A stretch of 64,000 nucleotides of DNA from Ypsolopha sequella (GCA_934047225.1 OW203989.1:5121977-5185976); one strand, 5' to 3'. Shown: positions 13,080 to 23,432, counted from the first letter of the stretch. Program-made: numbers and translations. The notes: a model not told the origin generated them from the letters alone.

Positions 13080-13416
13080 TTAAATCTCATCCAAATCCTT
13101 TAGTTCTTCGGCAGTTAAATTAAGTTCTGAAAATGTTATTCCTTTAGATGATAGACACAGATGATGATGATGATGATGACATTGTTGAGACGAACTTCGG
13201 TTTTAATAACAGTTGTTGTTTCACTCGATTTTTTTGTTCGTTAGCCCTATTAATTCGTATTATTCGGCTCAAACTGTGACCGCACTTTATACAAAACTTG
13301 AAGGTATCAGCGGTTATTGTGAAACATTCGTCGCATCTTAACAATTTTTTTGTGCGACTAGGACAGGTACTTCTGTTCTCCCGTTCTATCCACTTTTTAC
13401 AAAAGGGACAATGCAT
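13080..13416 (-). CDS. Small zinc-ribbon protein inside Helitron
   Basis: I do not recognise the family. The frame starts at ATG 13416 with MHCPFCKKWIERENRSTCPS and runs 90 codons to a stop at 13144. It has three CxxC-type pairs: CPFC at residues 3-6, CDEC near 28-31 and CIKC near 42-45, plus a lone Cys near 18. This is the look of a one- or two-zinc ribbon. It ends in a serine run encoded by a TCA microsatellite. In another frame the sequence continues with LSSKGITFSELNLTAEELKD and stops at 13080-13082, so a shift in the microsatellite may have truncated an originally longer protein with an acidic tail. The frame is antisense to the Helitron gene and lies fully within the Helitron ends, which suggests gene capture. 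Whether it is expressed is unknown. Confidence 0.4.
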
Positions 13417-13849
13417 TGTTAAAAGTTAACTATAACTTCTGAAAAATAGTTTTAAAATATCAATTATATTTTCTTGGAAAGTTCGGTGACAATGACACTG
13501 ACAGTCAGTGTTACCAGGTTACTATTCTACTATTACGTTTAGTAATGTGCCGTAATCGATACAGACAAAAAAAAATAGGCTGGTAATATGTCTCATGCAA
13601 AATAATTATGAACATTAAGCTAGACATGTGTGCGTGATTTGCCCACTCTTTCCGCCCACTATGGAGCCGATACTTAGACTATCTGATGATGCCTTTATAA
13701 AGCTACCGGCTCTGAAATGCATATGGTTTAAATTAATATGGTTTATATTAAGAGGTAAGTGATACGAAGTTCACCGGGTCAGCTAGTATACTAATAAATA
13801 ATTCAACCATGTGAGAACCAGAATCTATTTCTGGTTCTCACACGTCTGA

Positions 13850-14370
13850 ATGTGCAGCCAGTGCTTATAGAACCTATTTCCCCAGATGTTCTCGCTGGCT
13901 GCTCTGAGCAACTCATTGCTCGATGTTCGCATCCGGTACCAGAATGCCGCCACTCGATTCCTCAGTATCGCGAAAAAGTCAGGAACCCTGGCGTCTGCGA
14001 ACATGGCTTTCGCACTGCAGTACCGCGGCTATCTCAATAATATACGGAATGCGTTGTTGTATTGTACTCTAAGGATACCATATGCTTTTTTGGTGTAATT
14101 TATCTGTATTCTGCGCTCCCGCTCAATGTCAGCATCATCACGCAGACACTCTGTCAGAACATGGCCTAGATACTTGAACTGCTTTACAGTCCAAACTGCA
14201 GAGCCGTTCATAAAAACCGGTGGAACCACCTCCGGACCTCTTCCCGACCTGAACACTAAAAGCTCACATTTTAAAACATTATACTTTAGACCATTTTTAG
14301 CTGCGTATTGTTCACAAACTGCCACTAGTTTTCGTAATCCACTGATCGAGGGGGATGTTATTAGTTCTAC
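13850..14370 (-). pseudogene. Non-LTR retrotransposon reverse transcriptase fragment
   Basis: The minus-strand translation contains VAVCEQYAAKNGLKYNVLKC, FMNGSAVWTVKQFKYLGHVL and DDADIERERRIQINYTKKAY, which match the region after the catalytic core of lepidopteran LINE reverse transcriptases. The frame stays open from about 14365 to 14029. Further downstream, 13865-14030 still encodes the following segment (VRIRYQNAATRFL on the plus strand is only its shadow) in shifted frames. Both ends are truncated and there is an internal deletion within the RERR to NYT region. Confidence 0.8.
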
Positions 14371-14704
14371 ATTCTATTCCGTAATTTACAAGAAATAGGC
14401 GAAAAAATATGTTTTTTTTTTCATGTTTTTGTAGTTAGGCGTAAAGCGTATCTACTAGCTATAAAATGATATGTAAAAATGCTAAAGATCGGTCAAGATA
14501 TGTGTAGGCAGAGTTTCAATTTCCTAAATCGACAGGATGCAGCGAATTCGAAATTCAAAAAATGTGGAATTTAAAATTTTCACAAGAATGTTTGCTTTAA
14601 ATACTTATTTCTTTTTTTTTTTGTTTTTCGTTTCTGATAATGTATGTGACTTTAAATACTCATAGTGAACGGAGTGTCTAAACGTCCGTCGGTGGAATCG
14701 CATA
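14371..14704. other. No gene seen
   Basis: AT-rich sequence between two LINE remnants. Nothing recognisable except poly-T runs. Confidence 0.4.
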
Positions 14705-15400
14705 CATCTATTTCATTTTTATTTTATTTTATTAATTGGGAAACAAACAGTTTTCTTAACACATAATACAAATAACAATCAATTAATCATAAAACCAAAC
14801 AAGTTTCCACATAAATCTTGCAAGTAAATGAATTTATGTGCACGTCATTATAACAACGCAACATGTACTTACGTTATAAGTTACTCAGTAAAGTTACACA
14901 AAACAAAGCAAATTGGAGAGGTAAAAATATATACAAATTACCAAATTAACACAAAGCAAAGCAAATTAAAGAGAGAAAAATATGCATAAATTAAAATTAA
15001 CACCAACATAAAAGTTAAATATCCTTATGAAAACATTTCGTACTTTTTGAAAAATGTTTTTTACAATGAATATTTAAATAGACCCTGCGAAAGATGCAAT
15101 ATATCAAGATCAAGAAAATCTTTATTATAACAATAACAAGCACGAACAAAAAATATATATTTCTTGCATAATTTGTACCCGCATGTGGTATACTAAATAA
15201 AGACTTAATCCTAGTAGTAAAAGTTCGACATTTATATCCAATGTTATTCAAGAGGTAAGGGGAATCCAAAATATTTTTGACTATTTTAAAAAGTAACAAT
15301 AAATCACGGCAGATACGCCTATCCTCCAAAGCAGCTATCGTATCTATTGTTCTATGTTCTATGTTCCTCCGTCGTCCGATTTTTATTCAAGTTATCAAGA
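14705..15400 (-). pseudogene. LINE ORF2 C-terminus and 3' tail
   Basis: The minus-strand frame from about 15395 reads through RRNIEHRTIDT and LEDRRICRDLLLLFKIVKNI to IPHAGTNYARN. This matches the conserved C-terminal block (LexRRxxxDLxxLYK...tNY) of CR1/Jockey-type LINE ORF2 proteins. Coding homology ends near 15160 and is followed by an AT-rich 3' region ending in a TTTTATTTTA tract at about 14715-14740. The 5' part of the element is missing. Confidence 0.7.
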
Positions 15401-15760
15401 CGAGGCAAAATTTTATAGGAAGTATGATAAAATACGCCGTGGATTGGGTATATTTATGACCTTAATTCCGCCACCGTTACGTCATAAACTTGTATATATT
15501 ATTATATACAACGTGTAACAGAAAGGTGTAACCATACTTGAAGAGCTTATTCAGTCAATGATATAGAACACCTTTTACTATGGAGCCCTCTGAAATCTCA
15601 AAAATAAAAATCTACCCTTCCATACATTTTGGCCGAGCGACATTGCATTTTTCTATGAAACAGTTTTTTTTTTTCTCGAGATACAGAGTTTGTTCCATAG
15701 TAATGACCTTTGTATATTTTATATTTATTGTATATTTTTGATTTGTCACTTCAGATATCG
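15401..15760. other. No gene seen
   Basis: Possible old dispersed repeat at 15515-15710 (CATTTTGGCCGAGCGACATT), but no second copy is seen in this window. Confidence 0.35.
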
Positions 15761-15952
15761 AATCATTAGCGCAGTGGGTAAGACCACTTAGTCACCAGGT
15801 TTTGATCTTTGTCAAAAGACTTTTTTTTTTTTTTTCGTTTTGTGACATAGGGAATTATTCATTAGCGCAGTGGGTAAAACCACTTAGTCACCAGGTTTTG
15901 ATCTTTGTCAGAAGACTTTTTTTTTTTGTTGTTTTGTGAGTTAGGGAATTTA
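15761..15952 (+). repeat. Tandem duplication of a tRNA-like 96-bp unit
   Basis: Two 96-bp copies start at 15761 and 15857. Each has TTAGCGCAGTGGGTAA (box A-like), then ACCAGGTTTTGATC (box B-like), and then a T10-T15 run that would end pol III transcription. The head resembles tRNA-derived SINEs rather than a functional tRNA: no acceptor stem or anticodon arm can be drawn with confidence. Confidence 0.6.
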
Positions 15953-16669
15953 AACAAAAATAAAAAGTCAAAAATAGGTGCAACGTAGCTATCCGAAAAT
16001 GTGTTGATGAAACAACGGTTTTAGACAAGGCTAAACTTTCTCGCTGTAGCCATTTACCTACCTCTATAATACAGCAAATTGTTATCGAGCTGCGTGGTTT
16101 TCCAATCATACGCGACCACAGAGCAAACGCATAATACATCCGCAATGACCTCCACCTCACCACAGGATAACTGCAGTGCTCCATTATAGCTGTAATACTG
16201 AAGTATATATAATGTACCTATGACATGTATATTTCATAAAGAAGTTATTCATTCTCATTAAAATAATATAATATATACATGAAAGTTTACATATTTCGCT
16301 GAACTGCAAAGCAGTTTCTTGAAGTTGCATATAAGCGAATATTATTTACAGTTTATAGTCTAAAATCTTACTATATTCGTTTACTAATTCATAGCTAAAT
16401 CTTGTTTTAATAATCTGCGTTGATGTACATTTTTATAATTCATTTAGATTAAATTATATTCAGGTGTGTTAATTCGAAAACCGTTTCGATATTTTGGTTT
16501 AAAAGCCGTATTTTAAAACTTGTGGTCTAAAAAAATCAATGCAAGAGAGAAGTTGACGTAAAATAATAAATATGAATAAGAAGTAAAATGCCATCACCAA
16601 TATGTGAGTGCTGTGTAAGACTGTGTTCATAAATATATTGTTTCTATCCTAGTCTTGTTGAATCAACTT
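15953..16669. other. No gene seen
   Basis: AT-rich with no recognisable coding sequence, repeat or RNA. Confidence 0.4.
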
Positions 16670-16915
16670 GTTGAATTCATCATAACTAGTAAGTCGCTCC
16701 GAACTGTGAACTCCCGTACGGACCCACAACTCCATATCACGGCAACCCATACTTTTTGTTTCATTTACTTGCCTACCAAATTTCATGGCGTTCTGATCAA
16801 CGATACTTGCGTTATCATCGGACAAACATACATAGATAGATACAAACGCCGGATTGTTAAAGTAAACTCGGAGAACTTCGCTCGCTCATTCAATAAACAT
16901 CAAGTAGGTAAATAA
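16670..16915 (+). repeat. Dispersed repeat, family shared with 22615 and 26228
   Basis: The motif order TAGTAAGTCGCTCCGAACTG, TTTGTTTCATTTACTTGCCT, ACCAAATTTCATGGCGTTC is found again at 22615-22735. A short piece (CTCGAACTTGACCGATTTAG) recurs at 22650-22670 and 26230-26250. This is probably the tail of an old transposon. The family is not assigned. Confidence 0.55.
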
Positions 16916-18694
16916 GAAAATTTTTATTTACCCTTCTCTTTGGTGTTTTAGTTCACTAAATATTTTAGTGAATTAGTTTTTTAATTAGTAAATTAGTTTC
17001 AAAGACTGTCTTTACGAATTTCAACTATAACTTAGTAATAAATCAACAAGCGCATGGTAATTCAGTTCAATGACCAAAATATTTTTCGATAGGCATTGGA
17101 AAGACATAGCTTTTGCTTTACTTAATGAAACCCTAAAACTAAAACGTAAAATTACAAGAAGAAAATGCCCAGTTGTGATTGTAAAATACTTCATTGTACG
17201 AGTAACAAAGCGAGTTGCGGTCGAACATCGATCGTGACCACACAACTGATGCGTCGTATTACGCTCTGATAAAAGCTGACAATGGAACACCGGTATAGGC
17301 GAAGAGTCAGTGAAAAATTTGAACTAGACTAACCTCAGATAAAGAACCAAGTTTTTTTCGGATTATTATAATTTTTTTTTTTTTTTCGGTAACTCATTTT
17401 AATGCAGGCTATTTAGTATTAAAGTAAGCCACAGTTCTCAGGAACTTTAGTTATTTTGCGGAGCTTTTATTATTACCCTTGAAAATATCGTGTCTTACAT
17501 CTGTGTGTGACATCACTTTTAAAACAAAGTTTAATTTCTAACATCTTTTTCATTCCACCCAAAGATTGGAGATATTGCTATTAGCAATAAGTGCCACCTT
17601 TGCACACAATATCTGTTCTTTATGTAAAAATGTGTTGCTAATTGTGTATGTTAATGTAATAAATAAAAATAAAAACAATTGTTCCAATTTCATTGCAAAA
17701 AAGGGAATGGTCGGTTAAATGCACTTTAGAACTTTACGAATTCTGACAAATGTTCAACGTCTTACCCACTATGTTTGGCTATGGTTTGGCTTATTAAATT
17801 GTCACCTTATTTATTTTACTTGCCCTCTATTATTAATGTTACACCATTTCCTAGAAAAAACAAGAGTATCAAATGATTGTTTTACTAACGAAACAGCCAA
17901 AGTAAAGCGGTTCTTACGTTACTCGGAATTATTTGTAATGTATCACTCGTGTTCAATTAGTAAATAATCCTTCTGGCTCCAAAGATTTCAAAAGTAAAAA
18001 CAAGCCCTTACTACGGTATGGTAAACTATGACAGCGCCAAAATTTTTCCACCTTTAAATGGGTGACGATCACACATTTGGAATCAGTGCTCATCTGAACA
18101 CAGTGATAGTTGGACGCCTTAAGTGCACTTAAAGTTAATCATTTTAACAACTTTAGTAGTCTGATCAGTTTGATGACCGTAGGTAGACAGATTGGGCACT
18201 CATAAATATGCGCGCGTCGGCATTCTGTTAACGCACGCATTCAAAAACAATGCAATAGATTTTAGGTGCCAGGGCTCATCTAAACTTTTGAAATCTTTGT
18301 TTGGCTCTTGTAAAATCTATTTTGTCACTTTTAGTGTTCCGTGCCTCAAAATGAAAAAATGGAACCCTTATTGGATCACTTTCTTGTCTGTCTGTCTGTT
18401 TGTGTGTCTGTCACGAGCCTTTTGTTCAGGCCCCGTATGAGATATCGAGTTGAAACTGATACCTCTTACAAGTCTACAGCCCCAGCCAAAAAGAATTTGC
18501 ATTTTTTTTTCAATTGTAATTTTTACATTGTGACGTAAATGGAACCACATATTTTTGTAATACATAATTATTAAAAAGCTTTCTCAAAAAGTCAAAACCG
18601 AATAAATATTTGCTAAATCTTGCTTACAAAAGTCAAAGCAGTTGTTTGTTTGAAAGGAAATGAAAAACTAAATCTAGTTAATATTATATATTCA
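16916..18694. other. No gene; fragment of dispersed repeat at 18330-18440
   Basis: 18330-18440 contains GTTCCGTGCCTCAAAATG followed by TGTCTGTCTGTCTG, a motif order common in a lepidopteran dispersed repeat. The remainder is AT-rich and unremarkable. Confidence 0.4.
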
Positions 18695-18752
18695 CTAGCT
18701 GCGGCTTCACCAGCGCTGATTTCGTTTGCATTTTCCCGGGATAAAAAGTAAC
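18695..18752 (-). mobile_element. Helitron-type end, interrupted by BEL (left part)
   Basis: This begins CTAGCTGCGGCTTCACCAGC, the reverse complement of a Helitron-like CTAG end, and runs to CGGGATAAAAAGTAAC. It resumes at 21830 after the BEL element (CTATGTCACTTTCCGGCCC). The two halves join into one older repeat once the retrotransposon and one copy of its target duplication are removed. Confidence 0.55.
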
Positions 18753-19191
18753 TGTAGCCGCTGGCTACAGGATGCAGAGCTGATGGAATTTGAATGGGAG
18801 AGTAGACAAGATAAGAAAAAGATTGTGGGTAAACTGACTGACCTTGCTTTGGAATGTTGTTCTCGATGGGCCGACAGGAGATGCGGTGACGTGCTGAGCC
18901 TTCTTGTTGGCTAGTTGAGCTGGCGTCTGTGCAGGGATGTATTGAATGTCCTGGTTTGAGTGATGTACACAGCACTTGTATTAACACTACACTTTAGGTA
19001 CGCGATATTGTTTGTGCTGACGCGAATGTCTATTGTTTAGAGCTGTCGGCTGCGCGGGCGCGCGCGCGTGCGCCTAGAGAGGCTCGTCGATCCGAACAGA
19101 CTGAGTGAGCAGCGCTCAGCGCGCGACTCGATTCTGTCGCGAGTTGCTTATCTGCGCATGCGCTGACGTCACGCTGTTTTTAGCGTGAACA
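18753..19191 (-). repeat. 3' LTR of short BEL element
   Basis: 439 bp, beginning TGTAGCC and ending GTGAACA on the plus strand. The element reads leftward, so this is its 3' LTR. It has TGCGCATGCGC (19153-19163) directly beside TGACGTCA (19164-19171), and a terminal hairpin TGTAGCC-GCT-GGCTACA at 18753-18769. Confidence 0.93.
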
Positions 19192-19895
19192 TCCTGGGGG
19201 GGCCGGGGCTGCGGCTCCATGGGCTGTGTCCAGATCCACAACTTGGATCACTCCATCCTTGCCAGGCATTGTGCGGAGAATTCTCCCCAACTTCCATTGG
19301 AGCGGAGGCAGGTCATCCTCTTTGATGAGGACCAGTTCACCCACTTGAGGAGGGGAGGAAGGGGAGAGCTGATTGGAGCGGGTTTGCAGGGTATGGAGGT
19401 AGGATCTGGACCAGAGAATCCAAAAGCGCTGAGAGAGCGCTTGAATGAGCTGAAAGCGTTTAAGAACAGATATGGGTCTGTCGTAAAAAGACTGCTCAGG
19501 TAGAGCGGTGAGCGGACGACCAATAATGAAATGTCCGGCCGTGAGAGGGTCAAAGTCCGTAGGATCGGATAAAATCGGGCAGAGGGGTCTTGAGTTGAGT
19601 ATTATTTCGTGCAGAGCGCCGAACCAAGTTATGTGCTGATTCGCGAGCTGGTGAGTGATTGCATCATTGTTTGACCCGAGGAAGTTCTGAACTTCAATGA
19701 GTTGATCCCTAGCACCTACACAGCTTGTGCCGACTCTGAGCGAATGAGAACTAGAGTACCGCGACGTGAGATAAAACCTAACAGGGCTCGTGCTGAGTGA
19801 AATTGACCATGTACGTCTGCTATTATTGGTGTGTTAGTGACGTTCACTACACGTTGTGCGGAGTTACAAGAATTCTCTGTTGGAGCTGGAGTCAT
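19192..19895 (-). pseudogene. BEL pol remnant (two ends joined)
   Basis: 19192-19776 matches the C-terminal integrase/tail part of pol (full element 36284-37060) and 19777-19895 matches the pol N-terminus (40136-40275). The join is near AATAAAACCTAACAGG. Further small deletions are visible near 19600 (between TTGAGTTGAGTA and TTATTTCGTGC) and near 19630 (after CCGAACCAAG). No catalytic domain remains. Confidence 0.88.
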
Positions 19896-20165
19896 TGAGT
19901 GAAAATGAACTGAGTGTGTATGTGATGAGTGTGTGTGTGATGACTGAGTGCTGGTTTCATTGAGTGAAAAATGAGCTGAATGTGTATCTGATGAGTGAAT
20001 GTGTGAGTGAAAATGAGCTGAGTGTGTCTATATGTGCTGATTGAATGTGTGAGTGAAAATGAGCTGAGTGTGTATGTGCTGATTGAATGTGTGAGTGAAA
20101 ATGAGTTGAGTGTGTATGTGCTGATTGAATGTGTGATGAGTGTGACTATATGTGAAAATGAGTTA
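19896..20165. repeat. 42-bp tandem repeat in short BEL element
   Basis: Repeats of a 42-bp unit (GTGCTGATTGAATGTGTGAG then TGAAAATGAGCTGAGTGTGT) number about 4-5 with variation. The region corresponds to the His/Ser-rich stretch between gag and pol in the full element (40276-40360), where a 9-bp GTGTGCTGA repeat is present instead. On the minus strand the unit encodes a 14-residue Ser/Thr-rich repeat. Confidence 0.75.
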
Positions 20166-21390
20166 TTAAAAACTTGAGCGCTACCAACTCCAACGTGCGG
20201 ATAGCTTGTAACTTGCGCGGGCCGAAAAAAAAAAAAAACAAAGGCTATGTTCAAACGGAACACGGAAAATAAACACGAAAGAGAGAGAAAAAATATTTTT
20301 TTTTTAAAAAACAACCTGTATATGAGCTGTACCAACGTGGAACACCCTATATGTGTACCATTAACAATAAGATCAGAGATGAGAAGAGAAAAAAAAACAA
20401 ATTGTTTACTATATTTGTGCTATATATATATACCCGGGTAAAAAAAGCAGACAATAACACAAATAAACGGTCCGGCAATATATTACTGCGACGTGAGATT
20501 ACCGCAACACAAAAATATCGAAAAGGGCTGATGAACCTGTTCACTTTTATGTTATTTGCCTTGAAATCACGCTTTAGTAATATACGTAATACGTATGTAT
20601 ATGCACGAAATAAAGCGAATTTATACTCTCACAAAAAAATATCTCGCAAGATACGAGAACTATCTTTGACAGTGGGTAGATTTGCACCTCTTCGCGCGAT
20701 AGAAAACAAAGTGAAGTGTAGGTACTCAAAACGTTGTAACACGATATGAAACTAAAATGTGAACTATGTATTTACGAGCAAAGTTGAATCACTTCGAGAA
20801 CATTTGAAAAGATTGGGTCGGGAATTACATGTAAAAAATGTTGAGCAAAATGCTGACTTTGAGTTTAATTAATTTTACGTATGGGGTTTATAAGGGCTGA
20901 TAATTAATCCCTGGAAGTGACGGGGGGGGTTTAATAAAGAAATATAGTGGACTGTAATAAACAATTGGGCCGAATGGATATAATTATATTATCTGAGCTG
21001 AACAATAATTACAACCGTGATGAAAATGAGTTATTCTGTAAAGGGGCGTGGGGGGGTCGGTTCTAACCGATAAATGGAATGTTCCAGGCGGCGGTTCTAA
21101 TTATCTACCCGCGATAGGTATTCGAAACCACAAAATATTTTTTGCCGGGAAAGGGGGCAAAATATGTAACCGGGTGAAAATGGACTGTAGTAAATCGACG
21201 GGGGCTGGTTCAAAACAAAGTTATGGGCCGGCGGGGGATAGGCGGGGGGTGATATAAACCAAAAATTTTCTTGGATTGAAAATGGACTGTAATAAATCGA
21301 CGGGGGCTGGTTCAGTAACGGTTCGAGGGGCCAAAAATGTGAAAATGGACTGTAAGGACCAGAATTCGATCCGGTTCGAAGGACCAAATA
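20166..21390 (-). other. Leader region of short BEL element
   Basis: Matches the untranslated leader of the full element: 20245-20570 against 42113-42450, and 20925-21390 against 42775-43224. A segment at 20570-20875 shares only short pieces with the full element and holds a possible C2H2-like frame in the opposite orientation. Near the 5' LTR there are imperfect repeats of GAAAATGGACTGTA, each with a nearby GGTTCGA-type motif. Confidence 0.8.
21370..21386 (-). promoter_or_regulatory. Primer-binding site, tRNA-Tyr type
   Basis: On the minus strand TGGTCCTTCGAACCGGAT starts four bases inside the LTR. Eukaryotic tRNA-Tyr ends CCGGCTCGAAGGACCA, and this matches its reverse complement except at one position. 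It fixes the element's orientation: the LTR at 21391-21829 is the 5' LTR. Confidence 0.8.
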
Positions 21391-21829
21391 TGTAGCCGCT
21401 GGCTACAGGATGCAGAGCTGATGGAATTTGAATGGGAGAGTAGACAGGATAAGAAAAAGATTGTGGGTAAACTGACTGACCTTGCTTTGGAATGTTGTTC
21501 TCGATGGGCCGACAGGAGATGCGGTGACGTGCTGAGCCTTCTTGTTGGCTAGTTGAGCTGGCGTCTGTGCAGGGATGTATTGAATGTCCTGGTTTGAGTG
21601 ATGTACACAGCACTTGTATTAACACTACACTTTAGGTACGCGATATTGTTTGTGCTGACGCGAATGTCTATTGTTTAGAGCTGTCGGCTGCGCGGGCGCG
21701 CGCGCGTGCGCCTAGAGAGGCTCGTCGATCCGAACAGACTGAGTGAGCAGCGCTCAGCGCGCGACTCGATTCTGTCGCGAGTTGCTTATCTGCGCATGCG
21801 CTGACGTCACGCTGTTTTTAGCGTGAACA
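21391..21829 (-). repeat. 5' LTR of short BEL element
   Basis: 439 bp, one mismatch to 18753-19191. Same TGCGCATGCGC and TGACGTCA motifs at 21791-21809, and the terminal hairpin at 21391-21407 next to the primer-binding site. Confidence 0.93.
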
Positions 21830-21990
21830 GTAACCTATGTCACTTTCCGGCCCATAAACTACCTCTATGCAAAAAATCGCATCGATCCGTTGCTCTGTTG
21901 CTGCGTGAAAGAAGGACAAACCAACAAAAACACTTTCGCATTTTAGGGGTATGGATTAAATAAAATATTGAAACTTTTTGGAAGTTAAAT
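21830..21990 (-). mobile_element. Older repeat, right part after BEL insertion
   Basis: Continuation of 18695-18752. It reads GTAACCTATGTCACTTTCC, ATCGCATCGATCCGTTGCTC and AAAGAAGGACAAACC, motifs common in lepidopteran dispersed elements. GTAAC at its start is the target duplication. Confidence 0.55.
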
Positions 21991-22614
21991 AATATTCATT
22001 ATTTATTTATTCATTAATAATTTATTCATTTTGGCATCCACCACAAAGGCTTCACAAAAAAATCTGTTTTATGAAAAATTTAACATCGAGCACAATTCTT
22101 TTTTTGGAGCCTTTTTCTACAAACAAACTTTAAATTACTCTACGTTCGTTTGTAGAAAAACACGAAACTCAGTTGTTCCCAGCTCTCAGCCTAAAGAGGT
22201 GGGACGAAGGGAGGTGATGAATGACACGTCATCGATAGAAGGGACAATGGGCCGAAGCGCTAATGACTGGATCGGGAACAGTGACGTCAGACAATCATCG
22301 AGCCCCGGAGATACCGTGGCTTTTCATACAAAATTATGCTACAGTTCCTTTTAATGGATATTTTATTTCAAAGTGATGATTTTTACGAGTTTTATTGTTA
22401 CCTATGCAAAAATTTAAAAATGGAGCGTGTTGTTTTTGTACTTACGTAGATACCTGCATGCTTTTCTCCCAGAGAGTACTTACGCAGAGAAATACATATC
22501 TTCATCTGCCACGATCCTTACACACTTTTTTCGCTTCTTCCACGACGGTGAACCGAAATATATCGATTATAAATATGTTCTAATATTTTTAATATTATTA
22601 AGTATCGTTAATAA
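21991..22614. other. No gene; short inverted repeat
   Basis: A 13-bp inverted repeat (TTTTTCTACAAAC at about 22113 and GTTTGTAGAAAAA at about 22147) is present. 22190-22330 is GC-richer and may be an old element. An open frame at 22031-22354 resembles nothing I know and is not called as a gene. Confidence 0.4.
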
Positions 22615-22740
22615 ACTAGTAGTTCACCCCGAACTGTGAACTCGCGGTTCGAACTTGACCGATTTAGCCCATATTCTTTTTGTCTCATTTACTCGCCTAC
22701 CAAATTTTATGACGTTCCGATCAATGATTCTTGACTTTCT
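22615..22740 (+). repeat. Dispersed repeat, second copy
   Basis: TAGTAGTTCACCCCGAACTG, CTTTTTGTCTCATTTACTCG and CCAAATTTTATGACGTTCC follow the same order as 16684-16800. The region then runs into unrelated sequence. Confidence 0.55.
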
Positions 22741-23432
22741 CGAAAGACTTCATTCGCTTTTAATAGAAGCGATTATTGGTTGGCTCATGAGCCCATTTGT
22801 CTTCGACAGTTAATAGGTCATACTATTAATCACGCAGCGAAACAACAGGAAGATTTTTAGCTTATGCAGAAATATTTTTTAGGTAAAATTATTTGGATTT
22901 TACTAGATTCCTTTCATATTTGTATTACTTATTTTTTTTTTTTAAGTCAATCCCGTAACCGCGTTCTTCTTGAGAACACTTGAAAACCAAAAAACTAATG
23001 GTTGAAATATATTTTCTCAAGACAATATTATATATATTATCATAATACATTATTATTAGTACGTTCCCTTAATAAAAGACAAACAAATGTATATATTTTT
23101 TTTCGATATAAGGAAAGCCCTAATTTCTTACAACGAAGCCTTGAAAATCTGTCGTTGTTCATACTCTGGGGTCAGATCCAGCCTTTTGGCCAGCCAGCCA
23201 GCCCATCATGTATAAAAAATAAAGTATAATAAGCGGCACCATTACTAAACGCTACACCCACCCTTTAAATCTTGCCCTAACAATAGTGTAATGTTATCTC
23301 TATATCTATTACCAAATTAATTTAGATAACAATTCCAATGTTGGTAATCTTTGTAGGGTTAACAAAATAAAAAAATCAAATAAATGTAACAAAACGAAAG
23401 TTGGAATGTAATAAATTTCGTTTTCACTTCTC
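22741..23432. other. No gene seen
   Basis: AT-rich and unremarkable. Only the fragment near 22745-22860 (GACTTCATTCGCTTTTAATA) resembles the reverse complement of 27895-27975 and may be another dispersed repeat. Confidence 0.4.

Larger units (their letters stand above)
11189..13786 (+). mobile_element. Degraded Helitron
   Basis: The 5' end begins TC at 11189, preceded by A, followed by AAAATGAATTGCTGTTCGTT and AACTCGAGAACGGCTAAACC, which is the usual start of lepidopteran Helitrons. The 3' end reads ACCGGGTCAGCTAG, closing with CTAG at 13783-13786 and a flanking T, as expected for insertion between A and T without duplication. Inside lie the N-terminal part of a Rep/helicase gene (11960-12768) and a minus-strand zinc-ribbon frame (13080-13416). 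The HUH nuclease and helicase domains are missing, so the copy cannot move on its own. Confidence 0.85.
18753..21829 (-). mobile_element. Non-autonomous BEL/Pao LTR retrotransposon
   Basis: A 3077-bp element with 439-bp LTRs at both ends and the 5-bp target duplication GTAAC (18748-18752 and 21830-21834). The two LTRs differ at only one base that I can find (AGACAAGAT against AGACAGGAT), so insertion was recent. The internal part matches the full-length BEL element at 35837-43671 at both ends of pol and in the leader. Gag, protease core, reverse transcriptase, RNase H and most of integrase are deleted. The LTR sequence is clearly different from that of the full element, so this is a sister subfamily rather than a simple deletion copy. 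Confidence 0.93.

Noticed and set aside
22031..22354. 107-codon plus-strand open frame
   Set aside because: No recognisable motif; it crosses an inverted repeat and likely old repeat DNA. Kept as non-coding.
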